From Rickettsia typhi (lineage in GTDB: Bacteria > Pseudomonadota > Alphaproteobacteria > Rickettsiales > UBA1997): 6,386 nucleotides of DNA. The notes under the pieces are model-generated. The model was given only the letters and a program-made list of their open reading frames with translations, made no database searches and had not been told where the DNA came from. Location of the stretch: positions 1 through 6,386 of the forward strand of contig CAMDOL010000082.1 of the NCBI GenBank assembly GCA_945903615.1. Reading direction: 5' to 3'. The translations under genes and the position numbers were made by a program. Numbering within the stretch: position 1 is the first letter of the stretch; the number at the start of each line of letters is the position of its first letter. This document shows positions 1 to 6,369 of this stretch, piece by piece.

Positions 1-2
1 TT

Positions 3-587
3 GGCGGTAAAGATAAGCTCTTGGGAGGTAAAGAAAAAGATGGTCACTGTGGCTTAAGAAAAATAGTGGAAGATCAAGATTTTAAAGATTCCTGCACTAA
101 AGTTGCTGTTATTTTTGATGCGGATGCAAACATAGATGACAATTTTAAAGAAATAATAAAAGATTTCCAAATAATAAATGAGGAGCAAAAAAAGCTTGGT
201 AAATATTATCCAAAAATAAAATTCAATTTGCCAAAGAAATCTTCTGTGATTGATGTACAAGAAAGTTCCGCTCTAAATCCAACTGTTTCTATTTTTTTAC
301 TTCCTAATAGCAAAGATTCAGGTTCTTTAGAAGATCTTTATTTATCAACTTTAGATAAAAAAGATCGGGCGATTTTAAAATGTTTAGAAGGTAAGGAAAT
401 TGATAAATGTGTATCAGAAAATTTATCCCTAAGTCATAAAACAAAACTTCTAACCCAAAGCTTTCTTGCCGCTAAAGATAAAACCTTTAAAACAATTGGT
501 TTTGCCGCATCAGCTGGTAAAGTCAATTTTAATTCCCCAGCTCTCGACAAACTAAAAAACTTCCTCAAAAATTTTTCTAACTCATAA
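3..587 (+). CDS. DUF3226 / TOPRIM-like protein, 5'-truncated by the window edge
   Basis: The reading frame is open from the first complete codon (nt 3) with no stop upstream, so this is the C-terminal part (194 codons) of a longer protein. A TTG at nt 21 could be read as a start but falls inside conserved-looking sequence. The visible order fits DUF3226: a GGKDKL stretch at the left edge, then a hydrophobic strand ending in Asp-x-Asp (VAVIFDADAN, Asp codons at 117 and 123), which is the TOPRIM metal-binding DxD. After that come a strand ending in LLPN (SIFLLPNSKDSG), the SLEDLYL motif, and a late helical region (KTKLLTQSFLAA, then FDxP-like NFNSPALDKLKNFL). The N-terminal TOPRIM Glu is off-window. 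DUF3226 proteins are uncharacterised; TOPRIM folds occur in nucleases, primases and OLD-family defence proteins, so a nuclease-type role is inference. The stop is followed 29 nt later by prfA with no evident terminator between. Family assignment is from motif recall, moderately sure. Confidence 0.68.
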   Translation, partial: GGKDKLLGGKEKDGHCGLRKIVEDQDFKDSCTKVAVIFDADANIDDNFKEIIKDFQIINEEQKKLGKYYPKIKFNLPKKSSVIDVQESSALNPTVSIFLLPNSKDSGSLEDLYLSTLDKKDRAILKCLEGKEIDKCVSENLSLSHKTKLLTQSFLAAKDKTFKTIGFAASAGKVNFNSPALDKLKNFLKNFSNS

Positions 588-608
588 TTTTTCATTCATA
601 ATTCATAA
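581..608 (+). repeat. Degenerate 7-bp tandem repeat before prfA
   Basis: Four heptamers sit in register: CTCATAA (581-587, containing the TAA stop of the upstream gene), TTTTTCA (588-594, degraded), TTCATAA (595-601) and TTCATAA (602-608). The array fills nearly the whole spacer before the prfA ATG at 617. It may be simple AT-rich slippage sequence. No Shine-Dalgarno-like run is present in it, so prfA starts without an obvious ribosome binding site. Confidence 0.45.
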
Positions 609-616
609 CTTAAAAA

Positions 617-1684
617 ATGTCTTTCTCCCCAAAGCTCAACGCCCTGATAAAAAAACACCATGATCTAGGTGAAAAAATGCTAGATCCTTCCAAACTTGGT
701 AATGATTATGCCAAAGCTTCTAAAGAATATTCTGACTTAGGACCAATTGTTGAAAACATCAATCAATTCAAAAAAGCGGAGAAAGAGTTGGCTGATTTGA
801 TTATCTCTTTGAAAGATCCAAGTTTGGATAAAGAGATGAAAGATATGATGGATGAAGAAAAATATAATTTAGAAAAACAAATTCCTGAGTTAGAGAAAGC
901 TATTAAAGTTTCACTTCTTCCTAAAGATGAGGCCGATGAAAAAAACGCCATTCTGGAAGTTCGTGCCGGAACTGGCGGTGAAGAAGCGGCTTTGTTTGCA
1001 GCGGTTTTATTTAATATGTATCAACGCTACGCTGAAATTAAAAAATGGAAATTTGAAATTTTATCAATTTCCGATACTGGAATTGGCGGCTATAAAGATG
1101 CTTCAGCACTCATTTCTGGGCGGAATGTTTTTGCTAGATTGAAATTTGAATCTGGCGTTCATCGTGTGCAAAGAGTTCCTGAAACTGAAAATCAAGGACG
1201 CGTTCACACTTCTGCGGCCACAGTTGCTGTGCTTCCAGAGGCAGAAGAAGTTGATATTAAAATTGAAGAAAAAGATTTGCGAATTGATGTTTACAGATCT
1301 TCAGGGCCGGGCGGTCAATCAGTGAACACAACCGATAGTGCGGTGAGAATTGTTCACATTCCAACTGGCGTAACGGTTTGCCAACAAGATGAAAAATCGC
1401 AACACAAGAACCGTGAAAAAGCGATGAAAATTTTACGCTCTAGGCTTTATGAAGCAGAGCGAGAAAGGGTTGACAAAGAAAGATCGGATAATCGCCGCGG
1501 GCAGATTGGTTCAGGTGACAGATCAGAACGAATCAGAACTTACAATTTTCCACAAGGACGAGTTTCGGATCACAGAATAAATTTAACTCTCTATAAAATT
1601 GATGATGTTATTAACGGCAATTTAGATGAGTTTATTAACGCGCTAACCTCAGAAGATGAAGCCAGAAGACTTGGAGAAGAATAA
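617..1684 (+). CDS. prfA: Peptide chain release factor 1
   Basis: Cytoplasmic class I release factor that reads UAA and UAG in the ribosomal A site and triggers hydrolysis of peptidyl-tRNA. At 355 aa it has the usual family length. The N-terminal region (about 1-110) is helical and charged, as in the PCRF domain. The codon-recognition tripeptide is Pro188-Glu189-Thr190 (RVPETEN), a PxT motif that marks RF1 and separates it from RF2 (SPF). The catalytic GGQ is Gly232-Gly233-Gln234 in [15 protein letters not shown]. Other RF1 blocks include [56 protein letters not shown] and DHRINLTLY. The ATG at 617 gives the full expected N-terminus; it has no clear Shine-Dalgarno sequence. rdgB begins 2 nt after the stop, so the two are probably co-transcribed. 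The Gln234 methyltransferase gene prmC, often next to prfA, is not in this window. Confidence 0.97.
   Translation: MSFSPKLNALIKKHHDLGEKMLDPSKLGNDYAKASKEYSDLGPIVENINQFKKAEKELADLIISLKDPSLDKEMKDMMDEEKYNLEKQIPELEKAIKVSLLPKDEADEKNAILEVRAGTGGEEAALFAAVLFNMYQRYAEIKKWKFEILSISDTGIGGYKDASALISGRNVFARLKFESGVHRVQRVPETENQGRVHTSAATVAVLPEAEEVDIKIEEKDLRIDVYRSSGPGGQSVNTTDSAVRIVHIPTGVTVCQQDEKSQHKNREKAMKILRSRLYEAERERVDKERSDNRRGQIGSGDRSERIRTYNFPQGRVSDHRINLTLYKIDDVINGNLDEFINALTSEDEARRLGEE
1673..1679 (+). promoter_or_regulatory. Ribosome binding site of rdgB inside the end of prfA
   Basis: GGAGAAG lies within the last codons of prfA, 7 nt before the rdgB ATG at 1687. It is the clearest Shine-Dalgarno-like sequence in the window; most other genes here lack one. 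Its position supports the 1687 start and translation of rdgB from the prfA message. Confidence 0.6.
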
Positions 1685-1686
1685 TT

Positions 1687-2322
1687 ATGTCAGCAAAAAT
1701 TACTGAGATTTTAATTGCCAGCGGCAATAAAGGAAAGTTAATTGAGATTGCGGATTTGCTGCACGGAATTGGCATCAAAGCAATTTCAGCGGCGGATTTT
1801 AATTTGGCTGAACCACCTGAGAATGGAAATAATTTTGAAGACAATTCCGTTATAAAAGCTAAATATTATGGCGACAAAACTGGGTTGATTGCACTAGCTG
1901 ATGATTCAGGATTGTGCATTGATTTGCTGGACGGAAATCCCGGGATTCATTCAGCTAGATGGGCTATTGACGAAAAAACTGGTGAAAAAAATTTTCAATT
2001 AGCTTTTGAAAAAATTAAACAAGAGTTAATTTTAAAAGGAGTTGATCTTAAAAACCAGATCATCAAAGCTCATTTTATCTGCAACCTCACCTTATACTAT
2101 TCAAATAGCGGAGAAATAAAATCTTTTGAAGGAAGGGTTGATGGCAAAATTACTTTTCCACCCCGCGGGGAAAATGGTTTTGGCTATGATCCAATTTTTG
2201 TTGCTGATAACTCTGCCAACAATTTGAACCAAACTTTTGGAGAAATTTTGTCTGAAGAAAAAGATAAAATTAGCCATCGCACTAAAGCATTCGAACAGCT
2301 CGTCAATTATTTGCAGTTATAA
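1687..2322 (+). CDS. rdgB: RdgB/HAM1 non-canonical purine NTP pyrophosphatase (dITP/XTP)
   Basis: Hydrolyses (d)ITP and XTP to the monophosphate and pyrophosphate, keeping deaminated purines out of DNA and RNA; cytosolic, Mg-dependent, homodimeric in the family. The 211-aa product has the family blocks in order: the N-terminal substrate loop ASGNKGKLIEI (11-21), the acidic ENGNNFEDNS segment (45-54), the central ADDSGL with the catalytic Asp at residue 72 or 73 followed by GNPGIHSARWA (83-93), FEGRVDGKI (147-155), GENGFGYDPIF (161-171) and the terminal ISHRTKA (195-201). Length is slightly above the usual ~200 because of a longer segment around residues 96-130. The ATG starts 2 nt after the prfA stop with a GGAG-type ribosome binding site, so it is the distal gene of a prfA-rdgB transcript. 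No missing catalytic residues are seen. Confidence 0.96.
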   Translation: MSAKITEILIASGNKGKLIEIADLLHGIGIKAISAADFNLAEPPENGNNFEDNSVIKAKYYGDKTGLIALADDSGLCIDLLDGNPGIHSARWAIDEKTGEKNFQLAFEKIKQELILKGVDLKNQIIKAHFICNLTLYYSNSGEIKSFEGRVDGKITFPPRGENGFGYDPIFVADNSANNLNQTFGEILSEEKDKISHRTKAFEQLVNYLQL

Positions 2323-2479
2323 TAATCAACTTTTTTGTGATTAAAATTTCTACTTATCTTCATTAAACACTGTTAGCTAATTAATTTTCGCCATTAACAA
2401 ATATTTTATGGTGAAGTTTTTAATTTACCCGCCCGTTTTTAGAAAGAGCTAATAATTTTTATAGAAAACCGCATTCAAA
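2323..2479. other. Intergenic region between convergent gene blocks
   Basis: This 157-nt AT-rich stretch separates the rdgB stop from the stop of the - strand lipoprotein gene. I see no coding sequence and no tRNA-like cloverleaf. A small hairpin TAATCA/TGATTA (2323-2328 with 2338-2343, T-rich loop) directly abuts the rdgB stop but is weak. A better hairpin lies at 2389-2413. On the - strand, the sequence just after the lipoprotein stop shows no convincing stem followed by a T-run, so where that transcript ends is not evident. Confidence 0.6.
2389..2421 (+). terminator. Candidate Rho-independent terminator after rdgB
   Basis: CGCCATTAA (2389-2397) can pair with TTTATGGTG (2405-2413): 8 of 9 positions pair, including one G-T wobble and one T-T mismatch, around a 7-nt loop. 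TTTTT follows at 2417-2421 after AAG. The stem is AT-rich and the T-run is short, so this is a weak call. On the opposite strand no T-run follows the stem, so it would serve the prfA-rdgB side only. Confidence 0.35.
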
Positions 2480-3004
2480 CTAACGAGTCTGGCTGTTCAT
2501 TTGACCGCGATATTGATTATTTGGTTGCTGATAATTTTGGTAATAATTATTTTGATTAACCTGATTCTGATTATTGACAGGAACGCTCATTTCTTCTACG
2601 CCAGAAGTTCTTCCGCCAGATATATCAACAAAATAATCACTTTGCTTGAAAGACCCGCATTTTTCAGGAGCAAATAATAAAACCATCATTATTGGCAAAA
2701 CTGCGGCGCTATCAGCCAAGCATCTTTTACCATCCCCATCTTCGCCACCACGAACTGAATACCAAGTATCCATATCAATATTGGCAGATCCATAACCTCT
2801 TTTAGAAATAGTCGCCTTATAATTTTTATTTGGGGTCAACTCAACAAAAGTTGGGGTTTGACCATAGTTTCTACCATCAATTACAACATCAGCACCAGGA
2901 GGATTGCTATTAACCGGAACAATAACGGTTGATTTATTTGCAAAGGAGCATGAGTTAATAATTACAAGAGCAATTATTGGTAATAGTTTTAATTTATTGT
3001 GCAT
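2480..3004 (-). CDS. Small PEGA-domain lipoprotein
   Basis: Predicted 174-aa envelope lipoprotein of unknown function. The chosen ATG (3004) gives a classic signal peptide: MHNKLK, a hydrophobic core LLPIIALVII (8-16), then NSC with the lipid-accepting Cys19. An in-frame ATG at 3058 would add 18 residues ahead of the signal, overlap the upstream gene, and is less likely. Residues about 28-72 match a PEGA domain: strand, then SNPPGADVVIDGRNYGQTP, then a strand and KRGY. Next come a hydrophobic stretch AAVLPIMMVLLFAPEKC (about 100-116), two cysteines (95 and 116) and a Q/N/Y-rich tail (144-171) that looks disordered. PEGA domains are carbohydrate- or surface-associated beta modules of poorly defined role. 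The gene starts 20 nt after the lipid A acyltransferase stop, so it is probably the last gene of that operon. No Shine-Dalgarno sequence is clear. Confidence 0.8.
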   Translation of the reverse strand: MHNKLKLLPIIALVIINSCSFANKSTVIVPVNSNPPGADVVIDGRNYGQTPTFVELTPNKNYKATISKRGYGSANIDMDTWYSVRGGEDGDGKRCLADSAAVLPIMMVLLFAPEKCGSFKQSDYFVDISGGRTSGVEEMSVPVNNQNQVNQNNYYQNYQQPNNQYRGQMNSQTR

Positions 3005-3024
3005 AATTTTTAGCTTATTGATAA

Positions 3025-3915
3025 TTATTGTTTCCAGCGATTGTGAACCCAAAACCATTGAGATGGATATTCTTTAATCCACTCCTCTAATTTTTGATTC
3101 ACTTTGGTGGTAAGGTTTAAAATGGACTCATTTATATTGACAGAGCTTTGAAATTCAATTGGTTTTTCAATTCGTAATAAAAATTTAAATCCCTTCCCAA
3201 CTCTGATTGAGCGAGCCGGAATTAATGGAATACCATATTTTAAAGCTAGTCTTGCAATTGCTGCGGTTGTTAAAGCTGGATGATTAAAAAATGGAACTAA
3301 AATTCCATCAGAAATCCTTTGATCAGCAAGAATCAGAATGTAATTACCCTTTTTAATTTCCTCAATAATCCGCTTATTTCCCTGAGAACTTTTAGAGATC
3401 AATTCAACACCACGAATCTTGGAAGTCAGATCATCAACAACCTGATTATTAAGTGGTCGATAAATAGTTTTAACATTGATTCCGCTTTCTAAAATTACTT
3501 TTGGCCCAATTTCCCAATTGCCAATGTGTGCTGAAAATATAATCCCTCCTTTGCCATCATTGAAATTCTTCTTGATATTGGCAATATTTTTTTTACTTTC
3601 TTCATCAAACTGCGCATATTCCATCAGCTCTTTTCCAGTAAATTTTGCAATATGGACAAACTCACCAACTATTCTGCCTAGATTATCCCACATACCATCT
3701 AGCACCTCATCAACTTCTTTATCATTTAGGTTAGGAAGGGATTGGATAATGTTTTTTCTAGCTAAATTGTGAACAGAAATTTTTTTGCCAATAAAGCGAG
3801 CTAAGAAACTTGCTAAGTTTGAAGCATTTTTTAGTCCGATGATTTGAAATAGAAACAAACCAAATCGCACGACTAAGCTTTCCAAAAAATAACGGATTTG
3901 TTTAATTTTGCCCAT
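3025..3915 (-). CDS. lpxL: Lipid A biosynthesis acyltransferase, LpxL/HtrB family
   Basis: Inner-membrane enzyme of the LpxL/LpxM family that transfers a secondary acyl chain from acyl-ACP to a lipid A precursor on the cytoplasmic face. The 296-aa length is typical. A hydrophobic N-terminal segment (about 12-30) serves as the membrane anchor. The catalytic H(x4)E motif is His130 and Glu135 in SAHIGNWE. Downstream lie IYRPLNNQ (151-158), LADQR (196-200), VPFFNHPA with an alanine/threonine stretch (207-218), and the C-terminal block YPSQWFWVHNRWK (283-295), all characteristic. The ATG lies inside the end of lpxK, giving a 14-nt overlap that suggests translational coupling, and the enzyme acts after LpxK in the same pathway. 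Which chain or position it acylates (LpxL or LpxM type) cannot be told from the sequence, so the symbol is a family-level call. Confidence 0.92.
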   Translation of the reverse strand: MGKIKQIRYFLESLVVRFGLFLFQIIGLKNASNLASFLARFIGKKISVHNLARKNIIQSLPNLNDKEVDEVLDGMWDNLGRIVGEFVHIAKFTGKELMEYAQFDEESKKNIANIKKNFNDGKGGIIFSAHIGNWEIGPKVILESGINVKTIYRPLNNQVVDDLTSKIRGVELISKSSQGNKRIIEEIKKGNYILILADQRISDGILVPFFNHPALTTAAIARLALKYGIPLIPARSIRVGKGFKFLLRIEKPIEFQSSVNINESILNLTTKVNQKLEEWIKEYPSQWFWVHNRWKQ

Positions 3916-4879
3916 TAGCTAATTTAATTAATTTGTCTTTAAGATATGACGGATCATCAAACTCAATTTTAATATCAAGATAGTCAATTTGTTTTTGATA
4001 CATCTTCTCCAGCCTTACCCAATCTTTCTTGGTAGTAACTAACCTAACCTTATTTTTCTTGGCTAAATTAATCATTTTTCTAATCTCTCTTTCCTGATAT
4101 TGGTGATGATCGGCATAAGAAAATTTGGTGATAATATTAGTGTTATTTTGTTTTAAACTATCAAAAAATTTTTCTGGTCTGCCAATTCCACAAAATGCTA
4201 TTACTGATTTTTTATAAAATTTTTCACCATTCACTGTTTTAATTTTTGCTTTAATAATTTTTTTGCCTCTGCAAAAATTTTTAGCAATTCGTGATTTATC
4301 TTCACCAACAATAATTACCAGGTCTGCTTTTTTGATACCAATCCAAACCGGCTCTCTCAAAGGGCCGCAAGGAATTATAAATCCATTACCAAAACCATAA
4401 TTTCCATCAATTACCATTATTGAAAAATCTTTAACTAGAGTTGGATTTTGCAAACCATCATCCATCACGATCAGTTTTTTTTCTGGCATTAAAGCAATTT
4501 GCTTAGCACCAAACAATCTGTTTTTAGAAACAAATGCTGTAGCAACTTCCGAGAGCAACAAAGGCTCATCACCAACAGCTTTTGAGTCATATTCTTTGGC
4601 ATTCACGGATGTAAAATTTTTAATCTTACCACCGTGACCTGCACTTAAATAAGCAAAATCAATATTTAATTCTTTCAACATCTCACCAATAGCAATTGCC
4701 ACTGGCGTCTTACCAGCTCCACCCGCAACCAAGTTTCCAACACAAATTATTGGCTTGTTAATTCTGGTGGGAATTTTCCGAAAAAAGTTCAAGAAGTGAC
4801 CAAACAAATAAAGCAACGAAAATGGCAAGAGCAGATAAGCGATAAAATTTTTTGTGTGCCAAAATTGGGGAGTTTTCAA
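3902..4879 (-). CDS. lpxK: Tetraacyldisaccharide 4'-kinase
   Basis: Phosphorylates the 4' position of tetraacyldisaccharide-1-phosphate to form lipid IVA, using ATP at the inner membrane. The 325-aa product has a hydrophobic N-terminal segment (12-32), then a P-loop VGNLVAGGAGKTP (47-59; Lys57, Thr58), GDEPLLLSE (103-111), MDDGLQNP (139-146), FGNGFIIPCGPLREP (163-177), FCGIGRPEKFF (229-239), YADHHQY with His258/His259 (255-261) and TTKKDW (282-287). The N-terminal pattern PQFW..KNFIAYLLLP resembles rickettsial LpxK as I recall it. The start is a TTG at 4879, 20 nt after the xseA stop; no ATG precedes it in frame before that region's stop, and no Shine-Dalgarno sequence is visible. Oddity: the usual SRGYGG motif after the third strand reads SAGHGG (79-84). 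Its end overlaps the acyltransferase start by 14 nt. Confidence 0.94.
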   Translation of the reverse strand: MKTPQFWHTKNFIAYLLLPFSLLYLFGHFLNFFRKIPTRINKPIICVGNLVAGGAGKTPVAIAIGEMLKELNIDFAYLSAGHGGKIKNFTSVNAKEYDSKAVGDEPLLLSEVATAFVSKNRLFGAKQIALMPEKKLIVMDDGLQNPTLVKDFSIMVIDGNYGFGNGFIIPCGPLREPVWIGIKKADLVIIVGEDKSRIAKNFCRGKKIIKAKIKTVNGEKFYKKSVIAFCGIGRPEKFFDSLKQNNTNIITKFSYADHHQYQEREIRKMINLAKKNKVRLVTTKKDWVRLEKMYQKQIDYLDIKIEFDDPSYLKDKLIKLANGQN

Positions 4880-4899
4880 TATGAGCCAAAGAATGTTGG

Positions 4900-6369
4900 T
4901 TATTTTAATTCAAATAATAAAGACTCGTTTTTATCATCTTCTTTTTTTGATGGCAAAGATTTTTGTGAATTAATAACCACCGCTTGAAAATGTCCATCCA
5001 TAACCTCAACATCAATTGCCAAATTATTTTTAACTTTATTTTTACTATAAATAATATTTTCTCCGGCACGGATAACTGAATATCCTCGTGCTAGAACTTT
5101 TTTATAATCATAGCTAATCAACAAATTTTCACAAAAATTAATTTTGCTGTGATAATTTTTAAGAAAATTTTGTCCACCAATTTGCAAATTTTTATTAAGA
5201 AAATTAATTCTATTTTGCCAATTCTCATATTGATTACTCGGTTTTTTAATGTGGCTGGAGAGCAATTTTAAATCTTGTTCTTTGCTTTTTAAATTATGAT
5301 TAAAATTATTTTTGAGCTGTAAAAAAAGTTGCAAAAAATTATGCTCCAACTCCAGCAATTTTTTCTGGGGATGAACTAAATTATTAGCTAAATTGCCTAA
5401 ACTATTTTTCTTATTATCAAATAAGTTAGCAAAATAATTTACCAATCTTTTGCCCAAATTTTCATTTAAAGTTTGCAAATCTTTTAAAACTGGAACCGCC
5501 ATTTCAGCAGCCGCGCTTGGAGTTGGTGCGCGAATGTCAGAAACATAATCAATCAAAGTTGTGTCAGTTTCATGACCAACTGCTGAGATAATTGGAATTG
5601 TGGAATTAAAAATCGCCTTAACTAAATCTTCATCATTAAACGGCAATAAATCTTCAATTGATCCGCCGCCTCTGGCAATAATAATTATATCTGGTTTAGA
5701 GCAAAACGACCTTGAGCTAATATCAAATTCCGTTTTGCTGTTGAGCTCCCCACTAAGCGTAGCTAGGTCAATGCCTCGTGAATTAGAATTTTTTAATTGA
5801 TTAAAATATTTGATGCCCGCAATTACTTCCAAAGCCGCATTCTTGCCCTGAACTGCTACTGGATAAACCACAAGATGAGTTGGAAAACGCGCGGTGATGC
5901 GACTGATAATATCTTCAATAACTGCGCCAGTTGGCGAAGTGATCACGCCAATAATTTTTGGCAAAAATGGTAAAGGCTTTTTGTGTTTCTCATCAAAATA
6001 TCCTGCTTCCAAAAGCCGCACTCTTCTTTTTTCAATCGCCGCCAAAATCGCTCCAATGCCTGCAATTTCTAGCTTCTCAACAATGATTTGATAATTTGAT
6101 CTTCCTTCGTAAATGGTAATTTTTCCCGATGCTATAACTTCCAAACCGTCAGCCACATCAAACGGAATAAAGCCTGCCATCTGTTTAAAACAAACCGCGT
6201 TTATAACCGCCGTTTCATCTTTCAAATTAAAATATAAATGCCCGGAAGTCGCTCTTTTAAAGCCCGAAACCTCACCTTTAATTCGCACATAACCAAAATT
6301 ATCTTCAACCATTCTTTTGATTGAGCGTGAAAATTCTGATACTGTGAATTCTGGGATGTTATGATTCAT
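4900..6369 (-). CDS. xseA: Exodeoxyribonuclease VII large subunit
   Basis: Large catalytic subunit of exonuclease VII, which with several XseB subunits degrades single-stranded DNA from both ends; cytoplasmic, repair-related. Domains: OB-fold (about 6-100, with VSEFSRSIKRMVEDNF, VRIKGEVSGFK, GHLYFNLKD); catalytic domain (about 125-300) with GVITSPTGAVIEDI (141-154), ARGGGSIEDLLPFNDE (232-247), SAVGHETDTTLIDYVSD (262-278) and RAPTPSAAAE (280-289); a long charged helical region (about 295-415); and the C-terminal VLARGYSV (425-432) beta segment. All recognisable motifs are intact. At 489 aa it is longer than the roughly 400-460 aa usual for the family, because of an insertion at about residues 194-224 and a charged tail after 468. 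The ATG is preceded by GAG five bases upstream, a weak ribosome binding site. It appears to be the first gene in this window of an xseA-lpxK-lpxL-lipoprotein cluster. xseB is not seen here. Confidence 0.95.
   Translation of the reverse strand: MNHNIPEFTVSEFSRSIKRMVEDNFGYVRIKGEVSGFKRATSGHLYFNLKDETAVINAVCFKQMAGFIPFDVADGLEVIASGKITIYEGRSNYQIIVEKLEIAGIGAILAAIEKRRVRLLEAGYFDEKHKKPLPFLPKIIGVITSPTGAVIEDIISRITARFPTHLVVYPVAVQGKNAALEVIAGIKYFNQLKNSNSRGIDLATLSGELNSKTEFDISSRSFCSKPDIIIIARGGGSIEDLLPFNDEDLVKAIFNSTIPIISAVGHETDTTLIDYVSDIRAPTPSAAAEMAVPVLKDLQTLNENLGKRLVNYFANLFDNKKNSLGNLANNLVHPQKKLLELEHNFLQLFLQLKNNFNHNLKSKEQDLKLLSSHIKKPSNQYENWQNRINFLNKNLQIGGQNFLKNYHSKINFCENLLISYDYKKVLARGYSVIRAGENIIYSKNKVKNNLAIDVEVMDGHFQAVVINSQKSLPSKKEDDKNESLLFELK
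5698..5790 (-). mobile_element. Candidate in-frame palindromic element inserted in xseA
   Basis: This stretch encodes XseA residues about 194-224, between the helix ending YFNQLK and the strand KPDIIIIARGGGS. In other XseA proteins I know, these two elements are joined by a short linker, so about 30 residues are extra. The DNA carries a perfect 9-bp inverted repeat, AGCAAAACG (5700-5708) and CGTTTTGCT (5731-5739). A second, bulged inverted pair is GACCTTGAGCT (5708-5718) with AGCTAGGTC (5761-5769), and TTGAGCT is repeated directly at 5712-5718 and 5741-5747. By hand count it is about 43% G+C (47% for codons 198-223), against about 24% in the 11 codons before it. It has no stop and keeps the frame. 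This resembles Rickettsia palindromic elements, which insert in frame into protein genes, but I cannot match it to a named family. A lineage-specific loop is the alternative. Confidence 0.5.

Noticed and set aside
2323..2343. Hairpin TAATCA/TGATTA right after the rdgB stop as the main terminator
   Set aside because: The stem is only about 6-7 AT-rich pairs and is not followed by a proper T-run; the 2389-2421 structure is the better, though still weak, candidate.
2323..2479. A further copy of the xseA palindromic insertion in the intergenic region
   Set aside because: I looked for the AGCAAAACG/CGTTTTGCT arms and the GACCT/AGGTC pair; only a short GAGCTAAT match (2447-2454) occurs, which is not meaningful.
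3005..3058. An upstream in-frame ATG (3058) as the start of the lipoprotein gene
   Set aside because: It would place 18 polar residues before the signal peptide and overlap the upstream gene by 34 nt. The ATG at 3004 gives a normal lipoprotein signal with Cys19.
3476..3772. A 98-codon + strand frame inside the acyltransferase gene
   Set aside because: Antisense to the catalytic region containing His130/Glu135. Its hydrophobic, Ser/Leu-rich product is what reverse reading of Lys/Glu/Asn-rich coding sequence gives.
4796..4987. A 63-codon + strand frame spanning the xseA-lpxK junction
   Set aside because: It runs antisense across the ends of two well-supported genes and shows no protein-like features.
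5600..5800. A 66-codon open frame on the + strand across the xseA insertion
   Set aside because: It is antisense to a clearly conserved gene, has no recognisable motif or ribosome binding site, and its openness follows from the codon pattern of xseA.
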